Below are positions 53,801-62,610 of a DNA stretch of 64,000 nt, in pieces. The stretch is from Nereocystis luetkeana (taxonomy: Eukaryota > Sar > Phaeophyceae > Laminariales > Laminariaceae), in NCBI GenBank assembly GCA_031213475.1, contig JARUPZ010000021.1, forward strand, positions 2,972,001 to 3,036,000, written 5' to 3'. The notes under the pieces were generated by a model. That model was not told where the DNA came from and made no database searches. It saw only the letters and a list, made by a program, of their open reading frames with translations. The translations under genes were made by a program, and so were the position numbers. How positions within the stretch are numbered: position 1 is the first letter of the stretch; each line of letters starts with the position of its first letter.

Positions 53801-56800
53801 ATATGACGGCCTCGAAGATAACAGGTGGATCCATGGTCTAGGAGGCAAGAGCTTGCCGGCGGCGTCCTACGGTATCCTCCCAAACCTGAAAAAACAACAA
53901 CTATTGTTTGCCTTTCGAGACGGATGGAGAAGTTTTGTCTTCTATTTTGTGCACACCAGCGGCCAATTGTTTTTTTATCATAGGCCTGGTCAGCTCCCGC
54001 CACAAAACACCGGCCATGGTGTGAACACGGTAACCCAAGGGCGGGTCGGAGCCCCAAACGAGGGCACTCTGTTCAGAATTCATGACGCAGTCGTTGGTCT
54101 TGTCGATCGATGTCTGTCAGGGGCTCGGAATCTCGACGCTTCGAACCAAAGATCCGCCCGAGTTTTACTCAAGCCGATGTTGGCCCAACATCGGCCCCCC
54201 AACATCGGCCCCAGATTTGCTTTTTTCGGGCTTCTTTTCCAAAACTTTGGGACCTTTTTTTTCTAAACGCGCCCATAGGAAGCGTGTTCTAATTTTTTTC
54301 GAAGGGGATCTTTGATATTCAAACTTTTTATTGATACTTCCCTTTCCCATTGGCATACCTGGTAGGTCTTACACGTCCTATGTAGGATCCTCTCGCCATG
54401 TATAACTAAAAATTAGTGTTGGATATAAAAATCGAACGGGTTTCGCCCTCAATCTCCTGGCATCTCCGTGTTTTTCTCTTGAACCTTTTAGGACCGCAGT
54501 GCCGTTTTGGGGGCAAACCAGTCAAACTCTACGTAATATGTCGCCGACACGAGACTGCGGTCCTAATAAAAGGGTGAAAAGCACATATACACTGAGCGAA
54601 ATCTTCCGTGTACCAGGTACCAAATATCGAGATCGAATGAAGCACAGAGGCTCGGGAGGTGTAGCTTGAGTATAATGCGGACGAGCGGCGTTGGATCGTG
54701 CCAGCGGGCCGCCGGCGGCCCGCTGCTATGGAACGCTCTCGCCCGCTTGGTGTCGTGGATGATGCGTCGTCCCGAAAGGATTCGCGCTCGTACTCGTGCT
54801 CGTACCGCCAGGCTTGTATGTAGAGTGCGACAGCATGACAGCTCGTGTATCATTCCAATTCCACCATGCTGCGGTAGCAGCAGCAGCAGCAATCGAAAAA
54901 TGGAAGCTGGTGCTGGTGCTGGTGCTTGTGCTGGTGCTGGTGCCGATGCTGTTTATTTTGTTGCTCAAGCTGATGCTGCCCGTAGCTGCGGCTAGCGCTA
55001 GCTAGCCGACACCGTTGCTGGGATGCCGTTGCTATTCGCACGCTACTTTTTGCTTTTCGATTTTTTTTTTGTTTGCCGCGTTGCCGCACATCCCCACTTC
55101 CCTCCGCAATTTCGGAGGCGTCGCCTGCAGCATTTGGTTTACCTCGTCCGCAGCAAACACACCAGACTCATTCATGATGGGAAGGGAAATCACTTTTTTA
55201 ACGAAAGGAAAACAAATTCCTGGAGTTTTCCCTTCTCTAAACACTCTACTAACCCTTTCAAGACTGCCTGATTGGAACACCTTACACCTGGTCAAAAAGA
55301 AGAAAACAAAAAAATCGAACAGAGGAGCTTCTCTCGCAGCCTCGTACGCCGCCCGCCCCTATCGCGACCACCTCGCCACCGATTCGGTCCGGGTAAAGCT
55401 TTTATCACTCTCTGCCACAATCCTCCCCGTCGCCCGCCTCGCGTGAAGCCCGGTGCTCACCGTGGCCGTCGTTCGTCAGCTCGATAACGTTGGTGTTCAA
55501 ACTGCACAGCTCCCTCTTACAACTTCAGCGTGGTCGCAAAAATAAGCACCGCTTGAACATTATCTTGAGATCCCGAACGACCCTTATAACTCGTACATAC
55601 TCTATCAAAAATCACAAATGGAGGCCAGACAAAGCTCGTTCATGCATCCCTCGTGTCTCGAGGCACACGCGACGCCTAGGCACGAAAGCGGTGACCGCGC
55701 TCCTTGCAACCCCCCCTTCTACCCGCCAGCACCCGCTGACACCCGCGACGGCGCCGGGCTCTCCCGCGGTGCCGTACTCGGAGTACACGCACGCACACGA
55801 AACGAAAGAAGAAAAAAGGAAGGAAGGACCGAGAGTGCCAAGAGAAATGGAGTAAACAAAGAACTGCTGGAAGGGTCCGGCACGTAGCGAAAGGAGGCGA
55901 TTTCGAAGTGGGAGCTCTGAGAGGCCAGGGATGTACCAACCGAGCACGCTCAGGAATTATATCTAAGTAAGTGGCTCTATTTTCGACTTTGAAAATAACA
56001 AAAACGGGACGGAGATGTCTCTGAAAACCATAATCCGAGGTGGCATTTTCTACATTTGACAACGAACAACTTGTTTTGTTTGTACCGGGTACAACACGAA
56101 AAAAGCAAGAAAACGATTCCTCGCGCAGCGCGTCGTACCGACACCAGACACCCCTGGCGTAGAATGCCATAAAAAAAAGACAACCCGACTGCGGCAAGAG
56201 ATTAACCCCTCGTACGTATTTCGGGCAGATCATCGATTCCCACCTCTCCCACCTTCGCATCATGGTCAGCTATAAGATCTACAGCAGTGCCAGTATTATA
56301 CATACCCTGGTATGAAATACGAGTCGTAATAGTACAATTAACAGTATGTGCATACGTAGATTCAGGGCAGCTATATTCCTGATCTATCATACTCGTATTA
56401 TACAGCAGCTATTATAAATATTAATAGTAGGTTGCTGGCGCATGTATGTACGTTTCTATGTTGTGCTCATCGTACCCTGCAGGACGATAGCATGACATTG
56501 GTTGTCTCGTCGGCTTGCGAGGACTGCATTTATTTACGATCTACCATGAATAACCCCCTTGGAACCGCAGTCCCGTGTTGGGGACAAACTACTTGAAATT
56601 CGAGAGCTTTGTCCCCAAAGCGGGACTGCGGTTCTAAAAGGCTGCATATCTGTGACATACGAGGTAGGTTAATAACCGCGTCACCACAGAGTAGTGATAT
56701 CGATCTACGTACAGCATCAATACTGGTATCTCTCTACGATGAAGAATCAGCATGGACACCGGGTGCGCTGGATGTCGGCAAGTACAAGATCGGTTTAAAC

Positions 56801-57882
56801 ATACGCATACTGCTGTCTCACATATACCAAAGGGTATATCTCCAAGTTTGCGTGTTGATACCTGGTACTATATACGGGGGACCATAGTAAATAGGACCAA
56901 CTATTGTTGGTAAAATTAGCGAAATAAGTTTTTGTCTGTACCGTAGGTCCTACTTTAATATGGTCCCCCGTAAATATTTCATACCGGGTATCTGGTATAA
57001 AATATCAGTATTAATAGGTGGTTCGCGTGCCTATCAAGATCAATTTCGTGGGTTCAAGTCTCACCGCGTCCATGCTCGTAGCTTTTTCTTGCAAGAAAGA
57101 AATTGATTAGCGGAAAGCGCGAGAGCGTGAGTTAGCTACATTCGATTAAAATCGACGAGCAGTGGGAATGCTGAATGAACCCTATGCGCGACAAAAAATA
57201 AAGGCACGTACGGGGGGGGGAGAAGCGACGACACCTGTGACCACGGCTTGTCCAGAAGATCGTTGAGGGTGAAAACCTCCCACCAGTAAAAGGCTGGAAA
57301 GTAAAAGCGATATTGAAAAAATATATATACGGAGTATATGATAAATACCAAACAGGTACCAGGTTCATGCGATCATTATTATTAATAATAATACCGGTAC
57401 GTATTAGGCCAAGTATTATGGGAAATTTTTGAGACGTTATTTCTGGCTTTTTCAGCGATCTCCGAAGCCCAAAAATCAGAACCATCTATTATGGGACAGG
57501 AAATCATCGATATTTTTGATCTCAGTTCCTGGAGGGGGCAAAAATCAGCAAAACCTCTCAGAACTGAGCTCAGTTCTGAGAGGTTTGGCTGATTTCTGAG
57601 AACTGAGATTTTTCGTATTTTGGGTGCTACATCTCACTACTACTGCCAGCCCACCTATCTACCTGCGCACCTGCCACCCGTCACCCACCACGCGAAAACA
57701 TCAAGCCGACGGCGGGCGGTAACTACGGCGCTTGTGTAAAGAGAGATGGCTTCTCCTTCACATGGAAGCAATATTAGCGGTGGCAGCAGCAGCTGCAACA
57801 GCGGCACCAGCAGTAGCAGAAGCAGCAGCAGCACCGCCAGCAGCAGCAGCAGCAACAGCAGCACCAGCAGCAGCAGCAGCAG

Positions 57883-57913
<31 letters not shown>

Positions 57914-60554
57914 GATGGCGACTCGATGTCGCCGGCGCTAATCCTCCCGTGTTTGGATGCTGAAACCACGCTCGCGGCCGCCGCTGCCTTCGCAACGTTT
58001 GAAGACGACGAGGAGGACGCTGAGACGCCTGCCGTAAAACGCTCGCGACGTGCCAAGCCACGCCCAGACTACAGAAAATCAACTTGGATGAAGATGCTAC
58101 AGGCCGAAGCCAGGCTGTTGGACCCCACCTCAGACGAAGCCACTTTTATACAAAACCACTTTTAAAAATCAGAACCCATAATACACGTTATATATTTTCA
58201 CCCACACTTTTCTGTAGCCCGAAAACTCACAAAATAAAAAGACAGAAATAACGTCTCAAAAATTTCCCATAATACTTGGCCTTAGCACGTACCTCGTACT
58301 CGCATTAACAATTGATAATACCTGGCACGGACACCTAAGATTCTTGGAAGGAACGGGACGACGATAACGCGCCCAGCATCAGGGTCACAGTGTACAACAG
58401 CAGCAGTCAGCAGTCAGCAATACCTGCACTGGTGCGCATCGTACGAAAATACCAGGTCTTGTACCAGTGTACCCGGTATTAATAATTGCCTTCAGAGTAC
58501 GAGCAAGGTCTGGAGAATGCAGACTTATCAAGTCCCTCATCATACGACTGACGATTTTTTTATTTCATTTTTTTCTTTGCTCATCCCATTTATTATCTTC
58601 GCCCATCTTTTTCTCTCTCTCCTTCCAACTCGTAACTCAGATCCGGGGTCACATAGCAGGCTCTTCTCCCCCCTTCCCGCTACGGTACATGCATAGGCGA
58701 TAGCCGACCGGCACGGCGAGTCAGGGAGCCATGTGCGACCAGTTTTGTGAACCTTTCTAGTACCTGCTTTCTGTTATATGGTACCAACAGGATTGAAGAA
58801 TCGGCACGGACACTGGTTGTGCGGGACAGGTGAAAAAAAACAGGAACAGGAACACACGAGAGTCGTAGCTACTGCTGCTGCTACTGCTACACTGCTACTG
58901 CTACTGCTACGCATAATTACTCTGCTGTGTGTACGTACTGATTCTGTGTCACATCTCCTTTGAGCTGCTCTATTCCGAACATTTTTTTTTTTTTTTTCTC
59001 ATCCCATTTATTTTCTTCGCTCATCTTCTTCTCTCTCTCCTTCCAACTCGTAACTCAGATCCGGGGTCACATAGCAGGCTCTTCTACCCCCTTCCCGCTA
59101 CGGTACGTGACTTCATTTTTATCGCGAGAAGATTTCAGCCTTTTCTTCCCTCGTCGACCCGCATCGAATTGGCACTGGGAGACAAAAAAGAAGGAATCAA
59201 TGCACATATATACTCGTACACGTGGTACATGTACCAGTGTACCAATATCAATCACAGGTTTGGTCATGATACAAGGCACTCGGGAGGGAGCCAACGAGCA
59301 GCACGCACGAACAAGAAAGGTGAGTACGAACCACTCCAACACCAGCACCAACGGCAGTAGCAGCAGTTGTCGCTTGGATTGCTTGGACCCGGCCCGGGCA
59401 AGGCGGTTCACAGACACCGATCTTTCGAATTTCTTCCACGAAGGCTACTGCTGTAGTCCTGCTGCTCCCTTGCTAGAACCACCTTTACACTGCTACCCAA
59501 CTATAATATTGACAATACGTGCCACGTACGTACGTACGCACGTAAAATAAATACCTGCGATTAATACTACCAGCTACTCTGCGAAGAAGAAACATTATTT
59601 TCGCTCATCAGACACAGCAGTCGTTCGATATGTTTTCCCCGGGACGAAGGCTCTCATACATAGCGGTTGGAAGGGGGGGGTCTGTTGTGGCCCTGTGGCT
59701 GGGTATTAATACTGCTGCACGTGTGGGCAGGCGCGGAGTTGTTACGCTTTGAACACGAAAGTGCAGAGGTCTGCTGCTGCAGCTGGCTGCTGCAGCTGCA
59801 GCTCTGCCTGCATGTAGCTTTTGACTTTTGACCCGCTCTGTGCTGTTGCTGCTGCCGACGAAACGTGCGTGGACACAACGCGAACCAACCTTGGAACAAT
59901 CCAGGATGAAATAATTGATACTGCCCCCAGTATTGATTGTACGTAAAATATTCGTTTCGTTTAGACTACGTACCACCATCGACAGATATGTAAGGATCGT
60001 TACATACTGATATTTATATACAAACGATCCCTACATTCCCGTCCAAAGTGGTACGTGCAAGGGACAGCAGCAGCACGAGGTACACACGTTGCGGAACAGC
60101 ACGAGCAGAAGCACACAGCAGTGATACAATCTTGGGGGGACGTGGTGAGACACAACGCAGCAGGTAACACTGGGGGGTACGTTCCGATAAGTATCTCGCA
60201 CGCGACTCACCCTACAAGCTTGAAGCTGTGCGAGCAGAAGGACTCGTCGAACAGAGACGAGAAGTACTCCGCCAGGGTCCCTGAGCTCTGCGTAGAATCC
60301 CTGTCTTCCTCATCAGTCTCACGTCGCCGGGAACGGCCCCCTCCTCCCACCCCCATCCCAGCCCCCGCCCTCCCGGCGCCGTCTGGTTGATCCTCACCGC
60401 CCGTGTTGTTAAGCGAAATGAAAATTCTCGACACGTCGTTCGTGTAGTCCGACTCGCTTGGTAACGAGGGCCTCGCATCGCTGCTCTCCGGTGACCTTCT
60501 CGAGTCCCCTTCGAAGTACCACGCCAACGCCATGAGAAACCACGAGCGGATAAC
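41789..60554 (-). CDS. PX-domain protein with Cys-rich N-terminal region, eight-exon model
   Basis: PX domains bind phosphoinositides, usually PI3P, on endosomal membranes. Minus-strand exons, 5' to 3': 60,554-60,211; 52,209-52,048; 50,304-50,210; 49,139-49,039; 46,720-46,538; 45,113-45,078; 43,789-43,638; 41,906-41,789. Reading phase agrees at all seven joins. The last four exons give a continuous PX domain: IMVHIPKFQIVQTGSDVHAE, YLIVVGLGTVTLGVWRRFSE, then LCSWRCLTERQRWFRCLDRD, YLILKTFLLERFLHDLVFES and a TAG stop. RRFSEF is the basic phosphate-binding motif. Before it lie Cys pairs (CGRC, CGNC, CEHC) that could bind zinc. The N-terminal exons are Ser/Gly/Asp-rich. The start codon was not found. 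It is convergent with TOR. Confidence 0.72.
42430..42990 (-). repeat. dispersed 560-bp repeat K, copy 1 (in PX intron)
   Basis: Matches 55,265-55,830 in inverse orientation: shared cgtgcgtgtgt...cgcgggtgtc, gaggcacac, gttcaagcggtgcttatttt, caccg...gtgagcaccg, aaatcggtggcgag. Parts stay open in one frame (GRSGLQANIQAVLIFAT), hinting at a captured or transposon-derived coding piece of unknown nature. Confidence 0.7.
43638..43789 (-). CDS. PX gene exon g (RRFSEF motif)
   Basis: VGLGTVTLGVWRRFSEFKRL, ARKLGRSSRREQFHNALCSW, RCLTERQRWF plus two bases. The acceptor gggcag has a weak pyrimidine tract; donor gtacga. RRFSEF matches the RRY/FxxF phosphoinositide motif of PX domains. Confidence 0.85.
43860..44905 (+). 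repeat. cagatcgtgatct interspersed array
   Basis: About twenty (t)agatcgtgatct words at 15-40 bp spacing, densest at 44,500-44,740, with two cgtgtaacgcatcgaacgca blocks (44,410; 44,775; 44,915). Confidence 0.85.
45078..45113 (-). CDS. PX gene exon f (12-codon microexon)
   Basis: TGSDVHAEYLIV between cttctaatctcaag and gtgagt, phase 0/0. It supplies the second PX beta strand and joins the neighbouring exons in frame. An in-frame Met eight codons upstream (45,137) could be an alternative start. Confidence 0.8.
45180..45440 (+). repeat. G-run-linked repeat, module 2
   Basis: A run of about 20 G, then tactcatttgttccttgcct, gaccattgaccacaca, cctttcgagacggagcaccg, and a second partial copy. Lies 70 bp upstream of PX exon f. 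Confidence 0.75.
45564..45675. mobile_element. TA MITE family A with a 7-bp micro-insertion
   Basis: 112 bp = 105 + 7. Interior aaaacctaccaggtatatat against aaaacctatatatttaacc in the 31,953 copy: CCAGGTA has been added at a TA. Confidence 0.9.
45703..46430 (+). repeat. G-run-linked repeats, modules 1 and 2, three copies
   Basis: Module 2 at 45,703-45,795, long module 1 at 45,945-46,190 (and a partial at 46,230-46,335), module 2 again at 46,340-46,425. Each copy starts at a G run. Confidence 0.78.
46538..46720 (-). CDS. PX gene exon e (CEHC motif and start of PX)
   Basis: Sixty-one codons: VDYTAPLRVTEPPRAKKRKA, STVLYRATSPFGSAVSKSFQ, CEHCGQITSIMVHIPKFQIV-Q. A long pyrimidine tract and ggggcag precede it; donor gtaaaa. 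The end is the first PX beta strand. KKRKA is a basic patch. Confidence 0.82.
47135..47290 (+). repeat. catctacagat minisatellite
   Basis: Same unit as at 4,235-4,535. Confidence 0.85.
47400..48400. other. PX intron: simple repeats, no coding
   Basis: GCA trinucleotides (47,787-47,870), caacaa and caccac runs (47,915-48,012). Open frames in several directions follow the repeats. Confidence 0.6.
48419..48503. mobile_element. TTAA MITE (piggyBac-like), right end lost
   Basis: ttaaccctttaagcaccgca ... gtccccaaaacgggactggg; the terminal part of the right arm is missing. Confidence 0.65.
48684..48788. mobile_element. TA MITE family A
   Basis: 105 bp, TTACGGGGGACCATAC to TGGTCCCCCGTAA. Confidence 0.85.
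48838..48975 (-). repeat. poly(C)-linked repeat, module 1
   Basis: gcttcgcgcttggtgcaagc, tgcctggcacggtgaaagct, gggtctacggccattagact, ending in a C-rich run; same family as 23,010-23,125. Confidence 0.7.
49039..49139 (-). CDS. PX gene exon d (Cys-rich)
   Basis: DLSDACNFRPCGNCIHIFGD then ESSYRLLSLLPPR, ending at a consensus gtaagt donor, phase 0. The acceptor ctgtag borders the catctacagat satellite, so the exact start is less sure. Confidence 0.65.
49130..49330 (+). repeat. catctacagatagat minisatellite
   Basis: Imperfect units bordering PX exon d on its 5' side. Confidence 0.85.
49505..50132 (+). repeat. left arm of a large inverted repeat
   Basis: Inverse of 50,508-51,045, over 90% alike by eye. 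The outer part carries a tandem duplication (gatggacacctttt...gcctgaggg repeated at 49,574 and 49,634). Confidence 0.88.
50210..50304 (-). CDS. PX gene, candidate exon c, inside a foldback loop
   Basis: RVVLALPRRSSTKTELQETC then GRCSNPHLLNN. It starts after cgccagcag with the one base needed by exon b and leaves phase 1 at gtgcgc, as exon d requires. A longer version ending at 50,150 keeps the same phase. It adds one Cys of the CGRC pair that precedes CNFRPCGNC of exon d. Lies in the loop between two 500-bp inverted repeats. Confidence 0.45.
50508..51045 (-). repeat. right arm of a large inverted repeat
   Basis: Inverse of the left arm. Ser/Ala/Arg-rich frames open in both arms are mirror artefacts. 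The 375-bp loop holds PX exon c. Confidence 0.88.
51295..51388. mobile_element. TTAA MITE (piggyBac-like)
   Basis: ataacccttttaggaccacg ... ccaaaacgggactgcagtcc, hairpin; TTAA has drifted to ATAA. Confidence 0.7.
51558..51669. mobile_element. TA MITE family A with a 7-bp micro-insertion
   Basis: 112 bp = 105 + 7. Interior atatataccaggtaggttg against acatataggttg in the 33,778 copy. Confidence 0.9.
52048..52209 (-). CDS. PX gene, candidate exon b
   Basis: Reads SRIFSSGKFQEEEAINARDS, ELSLGKVTSSDDSLNGSSAS and SGSSSGMSNGGSD between an aaaacag acceptor and a gtgagc donor. One base completes the Gly codon from exon a, and the exon ends in phase 2. Low-complexity Ser-rich composition. Confidence 0.5.
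52250..53110. other. PX intron, no recognised feature
   Basis: G run at 52,280-52,300. A GC-rich stretch at 52,470-52,650 keeps short open frames on both strands but has no recognisable family and no splice pair that keeps phase. Confidence 0.4.
53121..53213. mobile_element. TTAA MITE (piggyBac-like)
   Basis: cccttttagaaccgcagtcc ... gactgcagttctaaaagggt followed by TTAA. Confidence 0.75.
53428..53507. mobile_element. TACCAC hairpin MITE family C, diverged
   Basis: taccaccatgtccctgaata and cttacatttggggacagaag are inverted ends. Confidence 0.5.
54480..54576. mobile_element. TTAA MITE (piggyBac-like), diverged
   Basis: gaaccttttaggaccgcagt ... gagactgcggtcctaataaa; the centre differs from other copies. 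Confidence 0.65.
55265..55830 (+). repeat. dispersed 560-bp repeat K, copy 2 (in PX intron)
   Basis: Inverse counterpart of 42,430-42,990, about 80% alike by eye. Both copies lie in introns of the same gene. Confidence 0.7.
56551..56641. mobile_element. TTAA MITE (piggyBac-like)
   Basis: taacccccttggaaccgcag ... cgggactgcggttctaaaag; folds as a hairpin. Confidence 0.72.
56872..56973. mobile_element. TA MITE family A, with TACCTGGTA beside it
   Basis: 102 bp, atacgggggaccatag to tggtcccccgtaa. A TACCTGGTA lies five bases outside its left end (56,859). Confidence 0.8.
57012..57312 (+). repeat. tRNA-related SINE-like repeat, family 2, copy 2
   Basis: Matches 500-833 almost throughout (aagatcaatttcgtgggttc, gtgagttagctaca, gaccacggcttgtccagaag), with several small indels. 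It lies just left of the Harbinger-type element at 57,407. Confidence 0.6.
57407..58281 (+). mobile_element. 875-bp PIF/Harbinger-type DNA transposon, non-autonomous
   Basis: Terminal inverted repeats of about 38 bp, GGCCAAGTATTATGGGAAAT and onward to gacgttatttctg, are essentially perfect, flanked by TTA on both sides (57,404-57,406; 58,282-58,284). A 3-bp TTA/TAA duplication and GG start are typical of PIF/Harbinger. Too short for a DDE transposase; carries one 139-codon ORF. Confidence 0.85.
57746..58165 (+). CDS. ORF inside the Harbinger-type element (139 aa)
   Basis: Opens MASPSHGSNISGGSSS, followed by a poly-Ser tract coded by agc repeats (57,785-57,915), then SDGDSMSPALILPCLDAETT and DDEEDAETPAVKRSRRAKPR-PDYRKSTWMKML, ending IQNHF-stop. 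The KRSRRAKPRPDYRKSTW part resembles the region just before the DDE domain in Harbinger-type transposases of protists (from memory, moderate certainty). No catalytic domain follows, so it looks like an N-terminal stub kept in an internally deleted element. Confidence 0.5.
58561..58690 (-). mobile_element. SINE family 1, 5'-truncated copy
   Basis: Carries only the tail half of the body (tcatcccatt to cgctacggtacat); the tRNA head is absent, as in 5'-truncated retroposons. Confidence 0.75.
58981..59172 (-). mobile_element. SINE family 1, 5'-truncated copy
   Basis: Body from the poly-T (tail) through ctcgtcgacccgcatcgaat; no tRNA-like head. Confidence 0.75.
59971..60053. mobile_element. TACCAC hairpin MITE family C
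   Basis: taccaccatcgacagatatg and cattcccgtccaaagtggta are inverted ends. Confidence 0.6.
60211..60554 (-). CDS. PX gene, candidate exon a
   Basis: Encodes VIRSWFLMALAWYFEGDSRR, a Ser/Gly/Arg-rich stretch and TLAEYFSSLFDESFCSHSFK-LV, ending in phase 2 before gtgagt. The frame stays open another 170 bp upstream, so the gctcgtcag acceptor is only one choice of left border. Membership in the PX gene rests on the phase match with exon b. Confidence 0.5.
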
Positions 60555-61920
60555 CTGACGAGCTCTTGTTTTTGGCGAAAAGGTAAGATTGATGGAAACA
60601 AGGGCGCGTGTCGCACGGAGTGAAGCTTCCGTGTTACCCTCTGACCACCCGAGGAACTTATGACCTAGAGGGATTGTTCGCCTTACTACGTTGTATTCAG
60701 ACGAAGCAGGGATCGCCTGGAGTATCACTACTGCTGCTGTGAAGCCCGTGAACCTTTGCTGTAGACTTTGCTGGCGTGTGTGACAAAATTACTCTCTCCT
60801 CCCTTCCTCTCACAAACCACTTGCGGTTTGCATTTCCCATTCGGGATTCGGGATCTCGGATTGGACTCTGTCCTTCAAGTGCGGTACAAATACAGGCCAA
60901 TCAAACACTTGAACATTATTGGAACGACCAGCTGGCGCAAGTTCAAGGTTCAAGAGTCGGAGATGGGGAGTGGGAGGAGTCTTCCAGCAGTTATTTGCCA
61001 AGAGAGAGAGAGAGAGTTGTACTTGAAGTCAAGTGTGTTTGTTCGCAGCAAGCATCAGAACACGCATGCCCACAACGCCTCCTCCCCCCCCCCGCAGCGT
61101 TTATTTATAGACGTACTCTGCTGCTTGGTGTGGCGTGAATACTGCTTTCAAACTCGAAACAAAATAGAAATAATATACCACGTCGTACGAGGTAGTACGT
61201 ACGTATGTACTCGTACCAGTCAGTAGCAAGTGCAAGTAAGTGCCTGTGGAGCTACAAGCTACAAGTCAGTTACTGACTACCTGGTATAATAGAGATCACT
61301 GGTCAAACTATATTATGGGGGTCTTATTTCTTTACGCGACCTCGACCTCTATGAACTCTAAGACTTTTGTTTAGGATTTGTGGCAGGCTCACAACAAATA
61401 AATGTCTTAATTTTTTTCCGACATCGGTCTATCTATAACTCTTTCGTTTAGGATTTAGAGTTGGTCCAACACTTTATTAGTCTAAGAGCTGTGTTTCTTA
61501 ACCCAATTTTCTTGCTGTTCGTGCCGATCTGAGCCTATTTTTGTTCCTTATCTGCGACTCTATACGTACGCTGATCTCACCTTTTTTCTTCGTCGGGGTG
61601 TACCATGTGCAGTGAGTGGTGTTGGAAATTGCAAAGTTGAGTACTCTGTATATGTATATCAACTACTTAATCGTCGGGCGAACTCACAGCTGACGTATAC
61701 GTACCCAGGTATAAGATGATTTACAAAATCGAGCCAAGAAAAGTGCGATACGATGATATTATGATAATCGTCGTTATGAGTGATCCATGTTGAAGATCAT
61801 GCTGCACATTGTCGGAGGGCAAAATAAATAATAATGATGATCGTCGTCTTCTTGATTGAGTTTTTGATCGCGTGTGGGGTATTATACCTATATTGGGCTA
61901 TATATAGTGTGTGAAGGTCT
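60555..61920. other. upstream of PX exon a, no recognised feature
   Basis: Possible promoter or 5' exons of the PX gene on the minus strand; nothing I can assign. TACCTGGTA at 61,278 and TACCCAGGTA at 61,702. Confidence 0.35.
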
Positions 61921-61921
61921 T

Positions 61922-62280
61922 TAGTTAGTCCGTCGGGCTAAAGGTAAAAGGTTAACCAATCGCCTACCCACAATATAAGCCTCATAACACTCTCCCCCCC
62001 TGGAACGGACCGGATTCTAACGGGTCGACGCGCCACCATGCACACGCGGTTCTAATTTCTGGGGATCCAGAAGCATTTTTCAGGTTCTTGAAATAAATGA
62101 GGAAACTCACTTGATCTTTGAAAAAGCGATATTTCATGGTGGACGTGAGATTTGAACTCACGACCAACGACCCATGTCTTGCCGACGACGTCATTTGTGA
62201 AGCTCTTAGTCCGTTGGGCTCGTAAAGGTAAAAGGTTACCCAATCGCCTACACCCAATCTAAGCCTCATAACAATAGGGT
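61922..62280 (-). mobile_element. tRNA-related SINE-like repeat, family 3
   Basis: Minus strand: aacggactaagagcttcac, then a perfect T-arm (GTGAG TTCAAAT CTCAC) and ctgtccacca-like gtccaccatg. The left flank block (taaaggtaaaaggttaacca, atcgcctac) occurs at both 61,930 and 62,222, so two copies lie head to tail. Confidence 0.5.
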
Positions 62281-62469
62281 AACATATCGATCGATTATAT
62301 ATACCCAGCCCAGGGAAATCCTTGTAACACCCCCCCCCCCCCCTCTGACCGGCGTATACGACCGTAGGCTGACCTATACCCGCTTCGTTTCAATAATAAG
62401 TACCTGGGGAACCAGGGATGACGTGTCTTCAGGGACCGCACGCGCAAGCGTTTCTATAAAAGAAACGTT

Positions 62470-62610
62470 CGAAGTGCTGAGATTCGAACCCGTGTGACGA
62501 CGTCAAACGTGAAGGTAAAACGTTAAGGTAATATTACCTATTACTGAGCTCTAGGGGTAAAGACCGGTCGATTACCCAGCCCAAGGTAATCCTTATAAAA
62601 CGGGAGCGAC
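62470..62610 (-). mobile_element. tRNA-related SINE-like fragment
   Basis: A B-box-like gggttcgaatctcagcac on the minus strand and a ttaccttgggctgggtaatc block also found near 62,300. Weaker relative of the 61,922 unit. Confidence 0.4.

Noticed and set aside
53755-54266. Frames of 100-137 codons on both strands
   Set aside because: GC content and length hint at coding, but no family, splice sites or consistent strand choice could be found.
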